A stretch of 42,353 nucleotides of DNA from an archaeon. Its GTDB lineage: Archaea > Thermoplasmatota > Thermoplasmata > JAJSAE01. The translations under genes were made by a program, and so were the position numbers. The stretch spans positions 1 through 42,353 of the forward strand of contig JAJSAE010000036.1 in assembly GCA_024281315.1 (NCBI GenBank), read 5' to 3'. This document shows, piece by piece, positions 26,268-34,845 of this stretch. A model generated the notes under the pieces. That model did not search any database. It was given only the letters and a program-made list of their open reading frames with translations, and was not told the DNA's origin. Position 1 is the stretch's first letter, and each line of letters opens with the position of its first letter.

Positions 26268-26279
26268 TTATAAATACCT
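26268..26279 (+). promoter_or_regulatory. TATA box of the H-NOX gene
   Basis: CTTATAAATACC is centred about 34 nt before the ATG. The predicted start of transcription falls in the palindrome at 26285-26298. Confidence 0.6.
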
Positions 26280-26284
26280 TCCAT

Positions 26285-26298
26285 CGCATCTCGATGCG
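26285..26298. promoter_or_regulatory. 14-bp palindrome at the H-NOX promoter
   Basis: CGCATC-TC-GATGCG is a perfect 6-bp inverted repeat with a 2-bp spacer. It lies between the TATA box and the GGTGA ribosome site, over the predicted transcription start. An operator bound by a repressor is the simplest reading. Confidence 0.45.
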
Positions 26299-26306
26299 GT
26301 GAAAAC

Positions 26307-26828
26307 ATGAAAGGTGTCATACTTCAGGCCTATATGGACTTTGTGAAGGAGAGATTCGGAGAGGAAGCATATCTCAGTCTTATCTCAAATAGGACAATAC
26401 TCGCAACACACAACTATGACGACGGGGAGTTTATGAAGGTTCTTAAGGAAACTGCTGAATTGACTATAATAGAAACCTCCTCCATCCTTCGGGAGTTCGG
26501 CATATACTTCGTGGATGTCTTTGCGGCTCGAAAGTATCGAATGTTTTACAGAAATAAGGACTTCCTCTCCTTTGTGCTGGATATAGATCGGATACACGAT
26601 ATAGTCACGAGGACCATGCCCGGCGCATCTCCCCCTCATTTTACCTATGAGAAGCTCACAGATGGAGATCTGATTGTCACATACCACTCGCCTCGAATGC
26701 TGGATGACCTTGTTAGAGGCCTGTTTGAAGGTGTGGCCCTGCACTTTGGGGCAAATGTGGACATTAAGCGCGAAAAGCTGGGGAGGAACTCCATAAAATA
26801 CCGCATTTCCCTGCTGCATTCCTCATGA
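26307..26828 (+). CDS. Stand-alone H-NOX (haem NO-binding) protein
   Basis: 173 residues covering one H-NOX domain, a haem sensor for NO or O2. It begins MKGVILQAYMDFVKERFG, typical of the family. The proximal haem ligand fits His97 (DIDRIHDIV, followed by MPGASPP). The haem-propionate motif YxSxR is Tyr126-Ser128-Arg130. The His-to-Tyr spacing of 29 equals that of the Thermoanaerobacter protein (His102, Tyr131). The position of that protein's distal Tyr140 is Leu135 here, so selective NO binding is more likely than O2 binding. No kinase, cyclase or methyl-accepting domain is fused or adjacent. It lies just upstream of the nuo operon but has its own promoter. Confidence 0.88.
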   Translation: MKGVILQAYMDFVKERFGEEAYLSLISNRTILATHNYDDGEFMKVLKETAELTIIETSSILREFGIYFVDVFAARKYRMFYRNKDFLSFVLDIDRIHDIVTRTMPGASPPHFTYEKLTDGDLIVTYHSPRMLDDLVRGLFEGVALHFGANVDIKREKLGRNSIKYRISLLHSS

Positions 26829-26961
26829 ACCCCCCGCCCTCTTCCCCAGACATCGGTTTTTCACTCCAAATAAAAACACGCCGTATCGATAGAAAAACAG
26901 GAATTAATGTGTTTTTGCCGGAGAAAAATAGTGCTCCGTGTTAGAATTTGTCCAGCACAAT

Positions 26962-26973
26962 CTTTAAATAATC
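26962..26973 (+). promoter_or_regulatory. TATA box of the nuo operon
   Basis: CTTTAAATAATC lies 61 nt before the nuoA ATG. The transcription start would fall near 26993, leaving a leader of about 35 nt with AAGGAGG at 27014-27020. Confidence 0.55.
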
Positions 26974-26992
26974 TTTCGGTATTGCACGGTTA

Positions 26993-27005
26993 TGGGAATC
27001 TCCCA
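26993..27005. promoter_or_regulatory. Inverted repeat at the predicted nuo transcription start
   Basis: TGGGA-atc-TCCCA is a 5-bp perfect inverted repeat, with TAT and ATA further out. It lies where transcription is expected to begin, so it could be an operator. It is too short to be sure. Confidence 0.3.
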
Positions 27006-27028
27006 CATATAATAAGGAGGCACAAAAT

Positions 27029-27382
27029 ATGGACCTTCTGAGCACCATAACTGCCGTTGTCCTTGATGGACTCCTCACGGGTATTTTAATACTTGTCATA
27101 GCCAGAATACTTGTGAAGTCCAGATATGAGGATATGAAGTATGAGTCTTACGAATGCGCGGACAGATCCGTGGGAAGCAACAGGCCGAGGCATGACTTTC
27201 ACTTCTACGCCTACGCCTTTATGTTTCTGGTCTTTGATGTGGGTGCCATATTCTTCGTTATATGGGCGGCTGCGCTGGACCTCTTCGAGTTCTTCGTTCC
27301 ACTCGCCCTTTTCACGGTTCTTCTGCTTCTCGGTCTTCTGTATTCCGTGGCCCACATAGGAGGGAGAGAAAATGGCGCGTGA
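27029..27382 (+). CDS. nuoA: Complex-I-like subunit A
   Basis: 117-residue membrane subunit of the NADH/F420H2 dehydrogenase family. Three hydrophobic helices are visible (about 5-29, 60-85, 88-108). The loop between the first two contains the family element YESYECADRS...RPRHDFHFYAYAFMFLVFDVGAIF. The fpo naming of methanogens would be equally apt. First gene of the operon, with a strong AAGGAGG. It overlaps nuoB by 11 nt. Confidence 0.93.
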   Translation: MDLLSTITAVVLDGLLTGILILVIARILVKSRYEDMKYESYECADRSVGSNRPRHDFHFYAYAFMFLVFDVGAIFFVIWAAALDLFEFFVPLALFTVLLLLGLLYSVAHIGGRENGA

Positions 27383-27848
27383 AGTTCCGGAGGGGGTGAA
27401 CCTGAAGGAAATAATGAGTGTCCTGTCGTGGATCAAGGGCTCGTCTTTGTGGAATCTTCACTTCTGTTTCGGCTGCTGCTCCACCGAGATAATGGCCACC
27501 ATGATGCCGAGATTCGACATAGAGAGGTTCGGTTTCGTTCCCGCAGACACTCCGAGGCAGGCCGATGTTCTGGTGGCTAACGGCCCTATCTCCAGAAAGA
27601 TTGTTCCGAGAATTCAGAGGCTATGGGCCCAGATGCCCGACCCGAAGTATCTCATTGTCATAGGTGCCTGCCCAATGAGCGGAGGGCCGTATCAGGGCTC
27701 TTATAACATCGTTACCGACATAAGGGATGTTCTGCATGTGGAGCCGGCCGCATACATTCCCGGCTGCCCACCGAATCCGGAAGGGATACTGGAAGCGTTT
27801 ATAATGCTAAAAAACAGGATAAAGGAGGGTTCCTATGGCAAGTTTTGA
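27372..27848 (+). CDS. nuoB: Complex-I-like subunit B (N2 cluster protein)
   Basis: 158-residue peripheral subunit that carries the last iron-sulfur cluster of the electron wire. The four ligands are present: Cys35-Cys36 (FGCCSTE), Cys100 (GACPMSGG) and Cys132 (PGCPPNPE). The tandem Cys pair is the complex-I signature and differs from the CxxC of the Ech small subunit in the second operon. It overlaps nuoA and nuoCD at its ends, so expression is tightly coupled. Confidence 0.95.
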   Translation: MAREVPEGVNLKEIMSVLSWIKGSSLWNLHFCFGCCSTEIMATMMPRFDIERFGFVPADTPRQADVLVANGPISRKIVPRIQRLWAQMPDPKYLIVIGACPMSGGPYQGSYNIVTDIRDVLHVEPAAYIPGCPPNPEGILEAFIMLKNRIKEGSYGKF

Positions 27849-29385
27849 GAAAATCGCCGCCTCTCCGGAAACACTTGTGGATACGATGAGGGGGCTGAAG
27901 GCTTCCGGTTTCACTTTTCTAGAATTCATGTCCGCCGTTGACTATATTCCGAAAAATAGGGTGGAGCCCGGTGCGAACAGAATTGATGCGACATATATGC
28001 TCTGGAATCCCGCCGCCAACGAGCAGAAAATGGTCGTTGTTCCGCTCTCCCGCGATAATCCGTCCGTTCCCACGGTAATGCCCGTGTGGGAAGGGGCCAA
28101 CTGGCATGAAAGGGAGGCGCATGAACTCTTCGGAATCGACATAAAAGGCCACCCGAATCCGCGGCATCTTCTCCTTGCGGAGGGATGGAATGATACATAC
28201 CCCCTCAGAAAGGACTTCAATGTGGACGATGTGGAGATTGACTGGAATGTGCCCACCTCAAAATTGGCCGAAGGAAATCCCGAGAGGGTCTATCACTTTG
28301 CCGTCCAGCATCCCGGTGCTCACGGGCCCCAGGGGTTCGACCTTCTTTTGAACGGGAATACCATCGTAGACGCGGAAGCCAGAATCGGTTATGTCCATAG
28401 AACCCTTGAAAAGATAGGGGAGCAGAGAAATTACTACCAGAATATTCTCAATATGGAAAGAGGCTGCATCATGTGCGGCATGCCGTACATCGATGTGTGG
28501 GCCAGAGCCGTGGAAGAACTGCTTGGTGTTGAAGTACCGGAAAAAGCGAAGTATCTTCGACTCATTGCGGTGGAACTGAACAGACTCTCAAGCCATCTTC
28601 TCTGGATGGGGCCGCAGCAGGGCGGAGACTTTGCATACATGCCCGTAATGATGTGGGCCATTGGGGACAGAGAAAAAGTTCTGGACCTTCTCGAGGCTCT
28701 GACCGGCGGAAGGATTACATTTGCTTACATACGGCCCGGCGGAGTCAGATGGGACATCCCGGAGGGATTCCGGGATATGGCTGAGAAGAACCTCCGGTAT
28801 CTTGAATATAGGCTTCCTATGTACGAGGAAATGATGTTCAGGCAGCCTATTATTAAAGAGAGGCTTACAGGTCTTGGTAAACTGACCCCTGGGGAGGCCG
28901 TTGGGCTCGGCGTAAGTGGGCCGTCTTTAAGAGCAACGGGTGTTGCTCATGACACCAGAAAGGATGCACATATTCCGATTTATGAGGACCTCGGCTTCCG
29001 GATTGTCACCCAGACCGGCGGCGACGGGTGGGCCAGAGGTATGGTGCGGCTCGGCGAAATGAAGGAGAGCATACGCCTTATTCTTGACGCTCTTGACAGA
29101 CTTCCGCCCGGGAATTCGGAGGCGGACCTCTTTAATAGAAAGGCAATGCCGTGGATGAAGGTTCCGGTGGGCGAGACATACGCGGTTACTGAGAGCTGCA
29201 GAGGGCGCCTTGGCATACATCTGGTATCGGATGGAACCAATAAGGCGTACAGAACGAAGATAAGGGGGCCGTCTTTCTCCAACATGTATGCGGTGGAACA
29301 TATACTCAAGAAGGGCTCGTATCTATACGACATCCCCGCCCTCATAGGGAGCATGGACACTTGTCCTGCGGATATGGATCGGTGA
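27835..29385 (+). CDS. nuoCD: Fused complex-I-like subunits C and D
   Basis: 516 residues. NuoC (30-kDa) domain at about 1-140, with HEREAHELFGIDIKGHP and PLRKDF; NuoD (49-kDa) domain from about 145, with HPGAHGP and GYVHRTLEKIGE, the quinone-pocket side. In most archaea C and D are separate. In the NuoD part CIMC (Cys211, Cys214) sits exactly where [NiFe] hydrogenases have their first CxxC, and the C-terminus DTCPADMDR (Cys510) keeps one Cys of the second. Hence three of four nickel ligands are retained, although the second L2 Cys is replaced, apparently by Asp. Reduction of a quinone, phenazine or other carrier is expected, not H2 chemistry. Confidence 0.92.
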   Translation: MASFEKIAASPETLVDTMRGLKASGFTFLEFMSAVDYIPKNRVEPGANRIDATYMLWNPAANEQKMVVVPLSRDNPSVPTVMPVWEGANWHEREAHELFGIDIKGHPNPRHLLLAEGWNDTYPLRKDFNVDDVEIDWNVPTSKLAEGNPERVYHFAVQHPGAHGPQGFDLLLNGNTIVDAEARIGYVHRTLEKIGEQRNYYQNILNMERGCIMCGMPYIDVWARAVEELLGVEVPEKAKYLRLIAVELNRLSSHLLWMGPQQGGDFAYMPVMMWAIGDREKVLDLLEALTGGRITFAYIRPGGVRWDIPEGFRDMAEKNLRYLEYRLPMYEEMMFRQPIIKERLTGLGKLTPGEAVGLGVSGPSLRATGVAHDTRKDAHIPIYEDLGFRIVTQTGGDGWARGMVRLGEMKESIRLILDALDRLPPGNSEADLFNRKAMPWMKVPVGETYAVTESCRGRLGIHLVSDGTNKAYRTKIRGPSFSNMYAVEHILKKGSYLYDIPALIGSMDTCPADMDR

Positions 29386-29389
29386 TAAT

Positions 29390-30397
29390 ATGCTGGCAGA
29401 TTCACTACTCTTCAAGCTGTTTGTGTTTCCGGGAACGGTTTTCTCCTTCATCATCGTACTGTTCCTGTTCTGGTGGTGGAGAAAGATAGGGGCTTCTATC
29501 CAGAGCAGATATGGGCCGAAACATGTGGGTCCCGCCGGAACCCTTCAGACCATAGCGGATGTGGTAAAACTGATAACAAAGGAGTCCATAGTACCGGAAC
29601 GGGCGAGCAGATGGTTCTGGTTCATGCCCGTATTTTCCTTTGTCCTATCCTTCCTCTTCCTGTCGCTCATACCCTTTAGCGATCACTGGGTAATAATAGA
29701 TTTTGACGCGAGTCTTATCATGCTATTTGCGGTCATGGCCATTGAACCGCTCTTCATATTCCTTGTCGGCTGGGTCTCATATAATAAATATGGGGTCGCA
29801 GGCGGGGAGAGGGCAGGAATTCAGATGCTTGCTTATGAGGTCTTCCTAGCCCTCACATTTGTTCCGGTCATAATGCTCTCTCACTCATGGAGCCTTGTGG
29901 GAATTGTCTACGGTCAAGGGGTTTCCCCGACATGGGCGAGTCCGGTCCTTCACACATTCGTTGACAGAGGAGTATGGTTTGGCCTTGTTCAGCCTCTTGC
30001 CCTAGTTCTCAGCATCATTGCGGTGATGATGGCCACGGAGAAGAAGCCGTTTAACCTTCCTCACGCCGAACCGGAGGTTATTTACGGCTCAAGCACCGAG
30101 TATGGGGGGCCGTTCTACGCCCTTCAGATGCTCAGTCAGTTTCTTATGGGATTCCTTGGTGCGGGACTTATAACGACGCTCTATCTCGGGGGCTGGGCGC
30201 TTCCGTCTGTGCCGCCGGCCCTGGGCTTTGTCCTGAAAACACTGGTGGTGGGAACGATTATCATATGGTTGGAGCATTCGCTTCCTGCAATGAGGGTCCC
30301 GCATCTCCTTGAGGTGGCGTGGAGAAAACTCGTTCCGCTTGCGTTCCTGAATATTTTCATAACACTTATCATAATGGAGGTGCTCGGATGGGCCTGA
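29390..30397 (+). CDS. nuoH: Complex-I-like subunit H
   Basis: 335-residue membrane subunit linking the peripheral arm to the proton channels. About eight hydrophobic helices. Family motifs include QSRYGPKHVGPAGTLQTIADVVKLITKE near the N-terminus and KPFNLPHAEPEVIYGSSTEYGG (cytoplasmic acidic loop) at about 208-230. The ribosome site CGGTGAT overlaps the nuoCD stop. Its own stop overlaps the nuoI ATG (ATGGGCCTGA). Confidence 0.94.
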   Translation: MLADSLLFKLFVFPGTVFSFIIVLFLFWWWRKIGASIQSRYGPKHVGPAGTLQTIADVVKLITKESIVPERASRWFWFMPVFSFVLSFLFLSLIPFSDHWVIIDFDASLIMLFAVMAIEPLFIFLVGWVSYNKYGVAGGERAGIQMLAYEVFLALTFVPVIMLSHSWSLVGIVYGQGVSPTWASPVLHTFVDRGVWFGLVQPLALVLSIIAVMMATEKKPFNLPHAEPEVIYGSSTEYGGPFYALQMLSQFLMGFLGAGLITTLYLGGWALPSVPPALGFVLKTLVVGTIIIWLEHSLPAMRVPHLLEVAWRKLVPLAFLNIFITLIIMEVLGWA

Positions 30398-30795
30398 TTA
30401 AACCGCTGTTGTACACCCTCAGAGAGCTGTTCAAAAGACCGATAACCGTGAAATATCCCTACGAAAAGAGAGACATATCTCCCAGGGTCAGAAACATACA
30501 TACGCTGGATCGGGATACCTGCCAGCACTGCGGCATATGTGCGAGAATGTGCCCCAACAATGTGCTTAAAATGGTCGATGGCTATCCCACGGCGGATTAT
30601 AGGTACTGCAGTTTCTGCGGAATATGCCTGGATGCCTGCCCCACCGGCTCCATTCAGATGATTCACACTCAGGAGCACAATATTGTAAGGGCCTATCAGA
30701 AGGACCTTTATATGGAACTCCTGAGTCCAGACGGTACGATTTACAACCCAGATGCCCCCCATTCCGAGGATAACGAAACGGGAGGTGTATTGTAA
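30388..30795 (+). CDS. nuoI: Complex-I-like subunit I (2x[4Fe-4S] ferredoxin type)
   Basis: Electron-wire subunit. I use the ATG at 30388 (MGLIKPLLYTLREL), which has GGAGGTG upstream. The track's start 69 nt earlier lies in nuoH. That gives 135 residues. Two [4Fe-4S] motifs are present: Cys45-48-51-55 (CQHCGICARMCP) and Cys74-77-80-84 (CSFCGICLDACP). If no NADH module exists, this would be the entry point for electrons from ferredoxin or another donor. The TAA overlaps the nuoJ ATG. Confidence 0.95.
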   Translation: MGLIKPLLYTLRELFKRPITVKYPYEKRDISPRVRNIHTLDRDTCQHCGICARMCPNNVLKMVDGYPTADYRYCSFCGICLDACPTGSIQMIHTQEHNIVRAYQKDLYMELLSPDGTIYNPDAPHSEDNETGGVL

Positions 30796-31271
30796 TGGCT
30801 CTGAATATCGAATGGTTTATGGATTTTCTGGCCTTTGTTATGGTCATTGCCGGCGCAATAGGAATGATGGAATCCAAAAGGATGGTAAGAAGCATTATGT
30901 ACTTCCTCCTGCTGGTTCTGGGACTTGCCCTGTACCTCTTCGTGGAGCATGTCTATTACCTCTCCCTCTACCTTATTGTTGTGTACAGCGGTGTGGCCAT
31001 GATATTCATACTCTTCATGGGGATGTTTCTGGGAGATAAAGAGATGAAAGAGGGGGGTGCCGCTTCAAGCCTCGCCGGCTGGGCATTCGTTGGGATACTC
31101 TTCTTCCTGTTATCAGGTTTCTCCGTTGCGTTCAACTTCCCTGTGCTTACGATGCATGACATAGCAGGAACGATATTCGGGCAGTACGGCTTTGTCCTGC
31201 TCCTTCTTGGACTTCTGATATTCTCGGCGCTTGCCAGCGTCTTTTCCATGATAGAGGAGGTGGAAGAATGA
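30795..31271 (+). CDS. nuoJ: Complex-I-like subunit J
   Basis: 158-residue membrane subunit with about five hydrophobic helices. The third carries YLSLYLIVVYSGVAMIFILFMGMFLG, the family's central helix (compare the VYxGAxxxL pattern with its pi-bulge in other NuoJ). It starts at the ATG overlapping the nuoI TAA and ends by overlapping nuoK (ATGATGG). It is of full length, whereas some archaea split NuoJ in two. Confidence 0.9.
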   Translation: MALNIEWFMDFLAFVMVIAGAIGMMESKRMVRSIMYFLLLVLGLALYLFVEHVYYLSLYLIVVYSGVAMIFILFMGMFLGDKEMKEGGAASSLAGWAFVGILFFLLSGFSVAFNFPVLTMHDIAGTIFGQYGFVLLLLGLLIFSALASVFSMIEEVEE

Positions 31272-31531
31272 TGGAATACATCCCGTTCTTTTTGCTCGCC
31301 GCCGGGCTTTACGGCCTCACTCGCAGGAATGCCCTGAAAGTCCTTCTTTCGGCGGAGATGGTATCCCTCGGCGCTATAATTCTGGTTGCCGGTAGTCAGT
31401 ATCAGGCTCTGGCCCTGTTCCTGCTGGGTGCAAGTGCGATAGAGGCCATGGTTGGTTTCACCGTACTTCTCTGGCTCTATAAGACCTTTGAAACCGTGGA
31501 CCTTGATGTTATAAGGGGGTTGAGAGGATGA
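31268..31531 (+). CDS. nuoK: Complex-I-like subunit K
   Basis: 87-residue subunit with three helices. It shows the LYGLTRRNALKVLLSAEMVSLGAI segment, where the Glu is the conserved proton-channel glutamate (Glu30). A second acidic residue, in ASAIEAMVGFTVLLWLY, matches the other conserved glutamate. It is shorter than bacterial NuoK (about 100) but complete. Stops overlap at both ends. Confidence 0.93.
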   Translation: MMEYIPFFLLAAGLYGLTRRNALKVLLSAEMVSLGAIILVAGSQYQALALFLLGASAIEAMVGFTVLLWLYKTFETVDLDVIRGLRG

Positions 31532-32973
31532 TACTTCTGCTTTCCATTCTGATACCCGTGTTGGTCGGCCTCGGAATCTATCTGTTCGGGAAAGGCATGT
31601 CTAACAGGCTGCTTGGTGCGATAAGTGCCGTATCGCTGCTGATACCGCTTGCGCTGCTCATGCTGGTTTACAGTACGGATACACTGGAGACATATGCATG
31701 GATTACTCCGCTGGGGATTAACTTCTCCCTCTATGCCGACGGGCTCAGCTGGCCCATTGCCCTAGCAATACTTCTACTCGGAACTCTTGCCAGTATATAC
31801 AGCATTGGCTACATGAAGGGAGAGCACGCCCTCCATTCCTACTACGCCAACCTGATATTCTTTGTGGCTGCGATGTACGGCCTCGTCCTTGCAGCCGACC
31901 TCATAGAGTTCTATGTGTTCTGGGAACTGATGCTGATACCGAGTTATCTGCTCATATCCTTCTGGGGGCATGAAAATGCCAAGGGGGCGGGCTATAAGTA
32001 TATTATTTACACGCACTTCGGTGCTATATTCCTGCTGATATCAATATTTATGCTCTGGCTCTATTCGGGGACTACCAACATGTTCGATATCACAGCAATG
32101 CTTCACGCTCCTGCATGGGCCTTCCAGTTAATCATTGTATTCATGCTGCTGGGCTTTCTGATAAAGATGGGTGTATTTCCGCTCCATACATGGCTCCCGG
32201 ATGCTCATGCCAATGCTCCGACCCCAATCAGCGTGCTGTTGAGCGGAGTCATGGTTTCCACCGGCGGTTACGCCCTCATGAGGTTTGCCGGGTTCATGCT
32301 TCCACAGCTGCAGCAGTATGCTCCGATAATGATGCTCCTTGGCACTGTTTCCATAATCTACGGCGGACTCATGGCTCTGATGCAGACCGATGTTAAGAGG
32401 ATGTTCGCTTACAGTTCGGTCAGCCAGATGGGATATATCATGTTTGGTGCCGGAACCCTCACATACTTCGGTTTCCTCGGCGCCAACTACCATATCTTTG
32501 CCCACGCTCTCGGAAAAGGTCTGTTATTCATGGTGGCCGGTGTGATGATAACTCAGATGGGGACCCGCGATATGCGGAAGATAAGCGGCCTGGCCAAGAA
32601 GATGCCGGTGGTGGCCACATCCGCCCTGATTGCGGTGTTCAGCCTTGCCGGTACCCCGCCAATGGCCGGTTTCATATCGGAGTGGACCCTGTTTGCCGGA
32701 GGAATCCAGAGCGGGAATTTCCTGCTCACTGCTGTAACGCTCGTCCTTTCCCTGATAACCGCTTCCTATATGCTGTGGTTCATAAGGAGGGTCTTTTTTG
32801 GCCCCATGTCGGAGGCGGTGGAAAATGCAAAGGTGCCTCCGGCAAGTATGAGATATGCAATCGCAACTCTAGCGGTGCTCTCCATACTCTTCGGCCTCTT
32901 CCCCGGCTTCCTGCTGGATGTACTGGTTCCGGCGGTAATGCATATCCTTGGAATTGTGGGGGGGGTGTTTTAG
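31528..32973 (+). CDS. nuoM: Complex-I-like antiporter subunit M
   Basis: 481-residue proton-pumping subunit with about fourteen helices. Diagnostic stretches are FYVFWELMLIPSYLLI (conserved Glu in helix 5), KMGVFPLHTWLPDAHANAPTPISVLLSG and YSSVSQMGYIMFG. By these it is NuoM rather than NuoL, although it precedes nuoL here. In most operons the order is L-M-N. The stop is TAG, followed at once and in frame by the nuoL ATG. Confidence 0.9.
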   Translation: MILLLSILIPVLVGLGIYLFGKGMSNRLLGAISAVSLLIPLALLMLVYSTDTLETYAWITPLGINFSLYADGLSWPIALAILLLGTLASIYSIGYMKGEHALHSYYANLIFFVAAMYGLVLAADLIEFYVFWELMLIPSYLLISFWGHENAKGAGYKYIIYTHFGAIFLLISIFMLWLYSGTTNMFDITAMLHAPAWAFQLIIVFMLLGFLIKMGVFPLHTWLPDAHANAPTPISVLLSGVMVSTGGYALMRFAGFMLPQLQQYAPIMMLLGTVSIIYGGLMALMQTDVKRMFAYSSVSQMGYIMFGAGTLTYFGFLGANYHIFAHALGKGLLFMVAGVMITQMGTRDMRKISGLAKKMPVVATSALIAVFSLAGTPPMAGFISEWTLFAGGIQSGNFLLTAVTLVLSLITASYMLWFIRRVFFGPMSEAVENAKVPPASMRYAIATLAVLSILFGLFPGFLLDVLVPAVMHILGIVGGVF

Positions 32974-34845
32974 ATGGCAGTCAATACGAATGAAATGCTC
33001 GTCTATCTCGCAATCGGCATTCCGATTCTGGCTGCCGTGATGAGCCTTGCACTGAAATCGAATAGGGCAAGGAATATCTTCGCCGTGATTATCGGGTTGA
33101 TAACGGCAGCGGATGTTCTCGCCCTTTATCCGCGCCTCGCAAGTGCAGAGCATGGAATAACGGTTTCTGTGCCGTGGCTCGAATCACTGGGGATTACCAC
33201 TAATCTTTATGTGGACCAGATAAGCTTCATATTCGCCTTTGTGGCTACATTCCTCGGCTTCCTGATACTGCTCTTCAGTGTGGAATACATGTCCCATGAA
33301 AAGAGTACTCGCAGGTACTACTTCCTCATGATGCTGTTTATCGGCGGCATGGTCGGTGTTGTCTTCTCCGACTCGCTCCTGCTGATGTATGTGTTCTGGG
33401 AGATTATCGGTATATGCAGTTATTCTCTCATAGGATACTGGTACGAGGACAGGGATAACGCAGAGGCAGGAATGAAATCGTTCATAGTCACAAGGAGTGG
33501 TGATGTGGGCCTCCTTCTCGGCATACTTGTCATATTCTTCTATACCCACACATTCAGCATTCAGTCCCTCATAGCGCAGGGAAACCACTGGGCCGTCCTG
33601 ATTCCGGCCGCTCTGCTGGCCTATGTCCCGTTCATGCTTCTTACGGGTGCGATAGGCAAGTCCGCTCTGTTTCCGTTCCATGTATGGCTTCCGGATGCCA
33701 TGGCAGGTCCGACCACCGTTTCCGCACTCATACACGCGGCCACACTGGTCAATGCCGGGGTTTACATGGTGGCCAGAACCATGCCATTGTTTGTTTCCAT
33801 AAACGCCGCAGACTACTTTACCGCTGTTGCAATAATCGGTGCCTTCACAGCATTCATGGCCGCCACCATGGCTCTTTCGGCCATAGAACTCAAAAAGGTT
33901 CTGGCGTATTCGACCCTCAGTCAGATCGGTTATATGTTCATGGCCCTCGGTGCGGCGGGGCTAATGGCGAATCACGATGTGGGCCTCTTTGCGGCCATGT
34001 CCCATCTCATGTCTCATGCCTTATTCAAGGCTCTGCTTTTCCTTGATGCCGGTGTCATTCTCCACATATTCGAGACCAAGTACATGACGAAGATGGGCGG
34101 TATGAGATGGGCGGTTCCCGTGGTATTCTGGACATTCATTGTGGGCGCCCTCTCGCTCTCGGGTGTTCCACCCTTTTCCGGTTTCTTCAGTAAAGAGAGT
34201 ATTCTGGAAATAATGCTGCAAGCCGATCTTGGCAATCTGGGACTCGCTCTTTATATCGTTGGCACGGGAACAGCAATACTTACGGTGTTCTATATTTTCA
34301 GGGCAATCGGGATGACTTTCTACGGACCGGCGAGAGAAAAGGTAAAGGTCTCGTATTTTCTTTCCGTTCCTCTGATTATTCTTGCTGCGGTTTCTCTTCT
34401 GATATGCCTTCTTTGCCCTGTTTTCTGGAGTTTCTTCGGCTTTGAAGGAGCCCGCCCCCATCCCGGCATGACATCAGTCTATATCAGTCTTGGCATCTTT
34501 GCGGTTGGCGGCCTCCCTGCATTCATGATATACATCGCCGGAGACTGGAAGATTAACACGGGGAGAGGGGTGGCCGGTGTTCTGAATAAATTCCTGTTTA
34601 ATAGATGGTACATCAACAAGGCCTACTATGTCATCATCGTCGGCGGGATTCTCGGGCTCGCCAGGGGACTTCAGTTCTCGCTGGAGTGGGGGCTGAACGG
34701 ATTTAACCGCGGCATAAACTACTTCTCCAATCTTGCGGCGGAGGGCATGTCGATGGCGCAGACCGGAAGGATTTCCACCTACCTCTACTTTGCAATCGGC
34801 GGCCTTATGATATTCCTGATATTCTTCAGGATGGGGGTGTTCTAA
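32974..34845 (+). CDS. nuoL: Complex-I-like antiporter subunit L
   Basis: 623-residue proton-pumping subunit. NuoL features are YFLMMLFIGGMVGVVFSDSLLLMYVFWEIIGICSYSLIGYW, SALFPFHVWLPDAMAGPTTVSALIHAATLVNAGVYM and YSTLSQIGYMFMALG. The C-terminal extension (about 490-623) would include the lateral helix typical of NuoL, ending in a final membrane helix. It starts immediately after the nuoM TAG. Its TAA overlaps the nuoN ATG. Confidence 0.93.
   Translation: MAVNTNEMLVYLAIGIPILAAVMSLALKSNRARNIFAVIIGLITAADVLALYPRLASAEHGITVSVPWLESLGITTNLYVDQISFIFAFVATFLGFLILLFSVEYMSHEKSTRRYYFLMMLFIGGMVGVVFSDSLLLMYVFWEIIGICSYSLIGYWYEDRDNAEAGMKSFIVTRSGDVGLLLGILVIFFYTHTFSIQSLIAQGNHWAVLIPAALLAYVPFMLLTGAIGKSALFPFHVWLPDAMAGPTTVSALIHAATLVNAGVYMVARTMPLFVSINAADYFTAVAIIGAFTAFMAATMALSAIELKKVLAYSTLSQIGYMFMALGAAGLMANHDVGLFAAMSHLMSHALFKALLFLDAGVILHIFETKYMTKMGGMRWAVPVVFWTFIVGALSLSGVPPFSGFFSKESILEIMLQADLGNLGLALYIVGTGTAILTVFYIFRAIGMTFYGPAREKVKVSYFLSVPLIILAAVSLLICLLCPVFWSFFGFEGARPHPGMTSVYISLGIFAVGGLPAFMIYIAGDWKINTGRGVAGVLNKFLFNRWYINKAYYVIIVGGILGLARGLQFSLEWGLNGFNRGINYFSNLAAEGMSMAQTGRISTYLYFAIGGLMIFLIFFRMGVF

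Noticed and set aside
31528-34845. NuoM-NuoL fusion through the TAG
   Set aside because: Each part is a complete, well-known subunit with normal ends. A fused pump would disturb the membrane arm. I treat this TAG as a stop.
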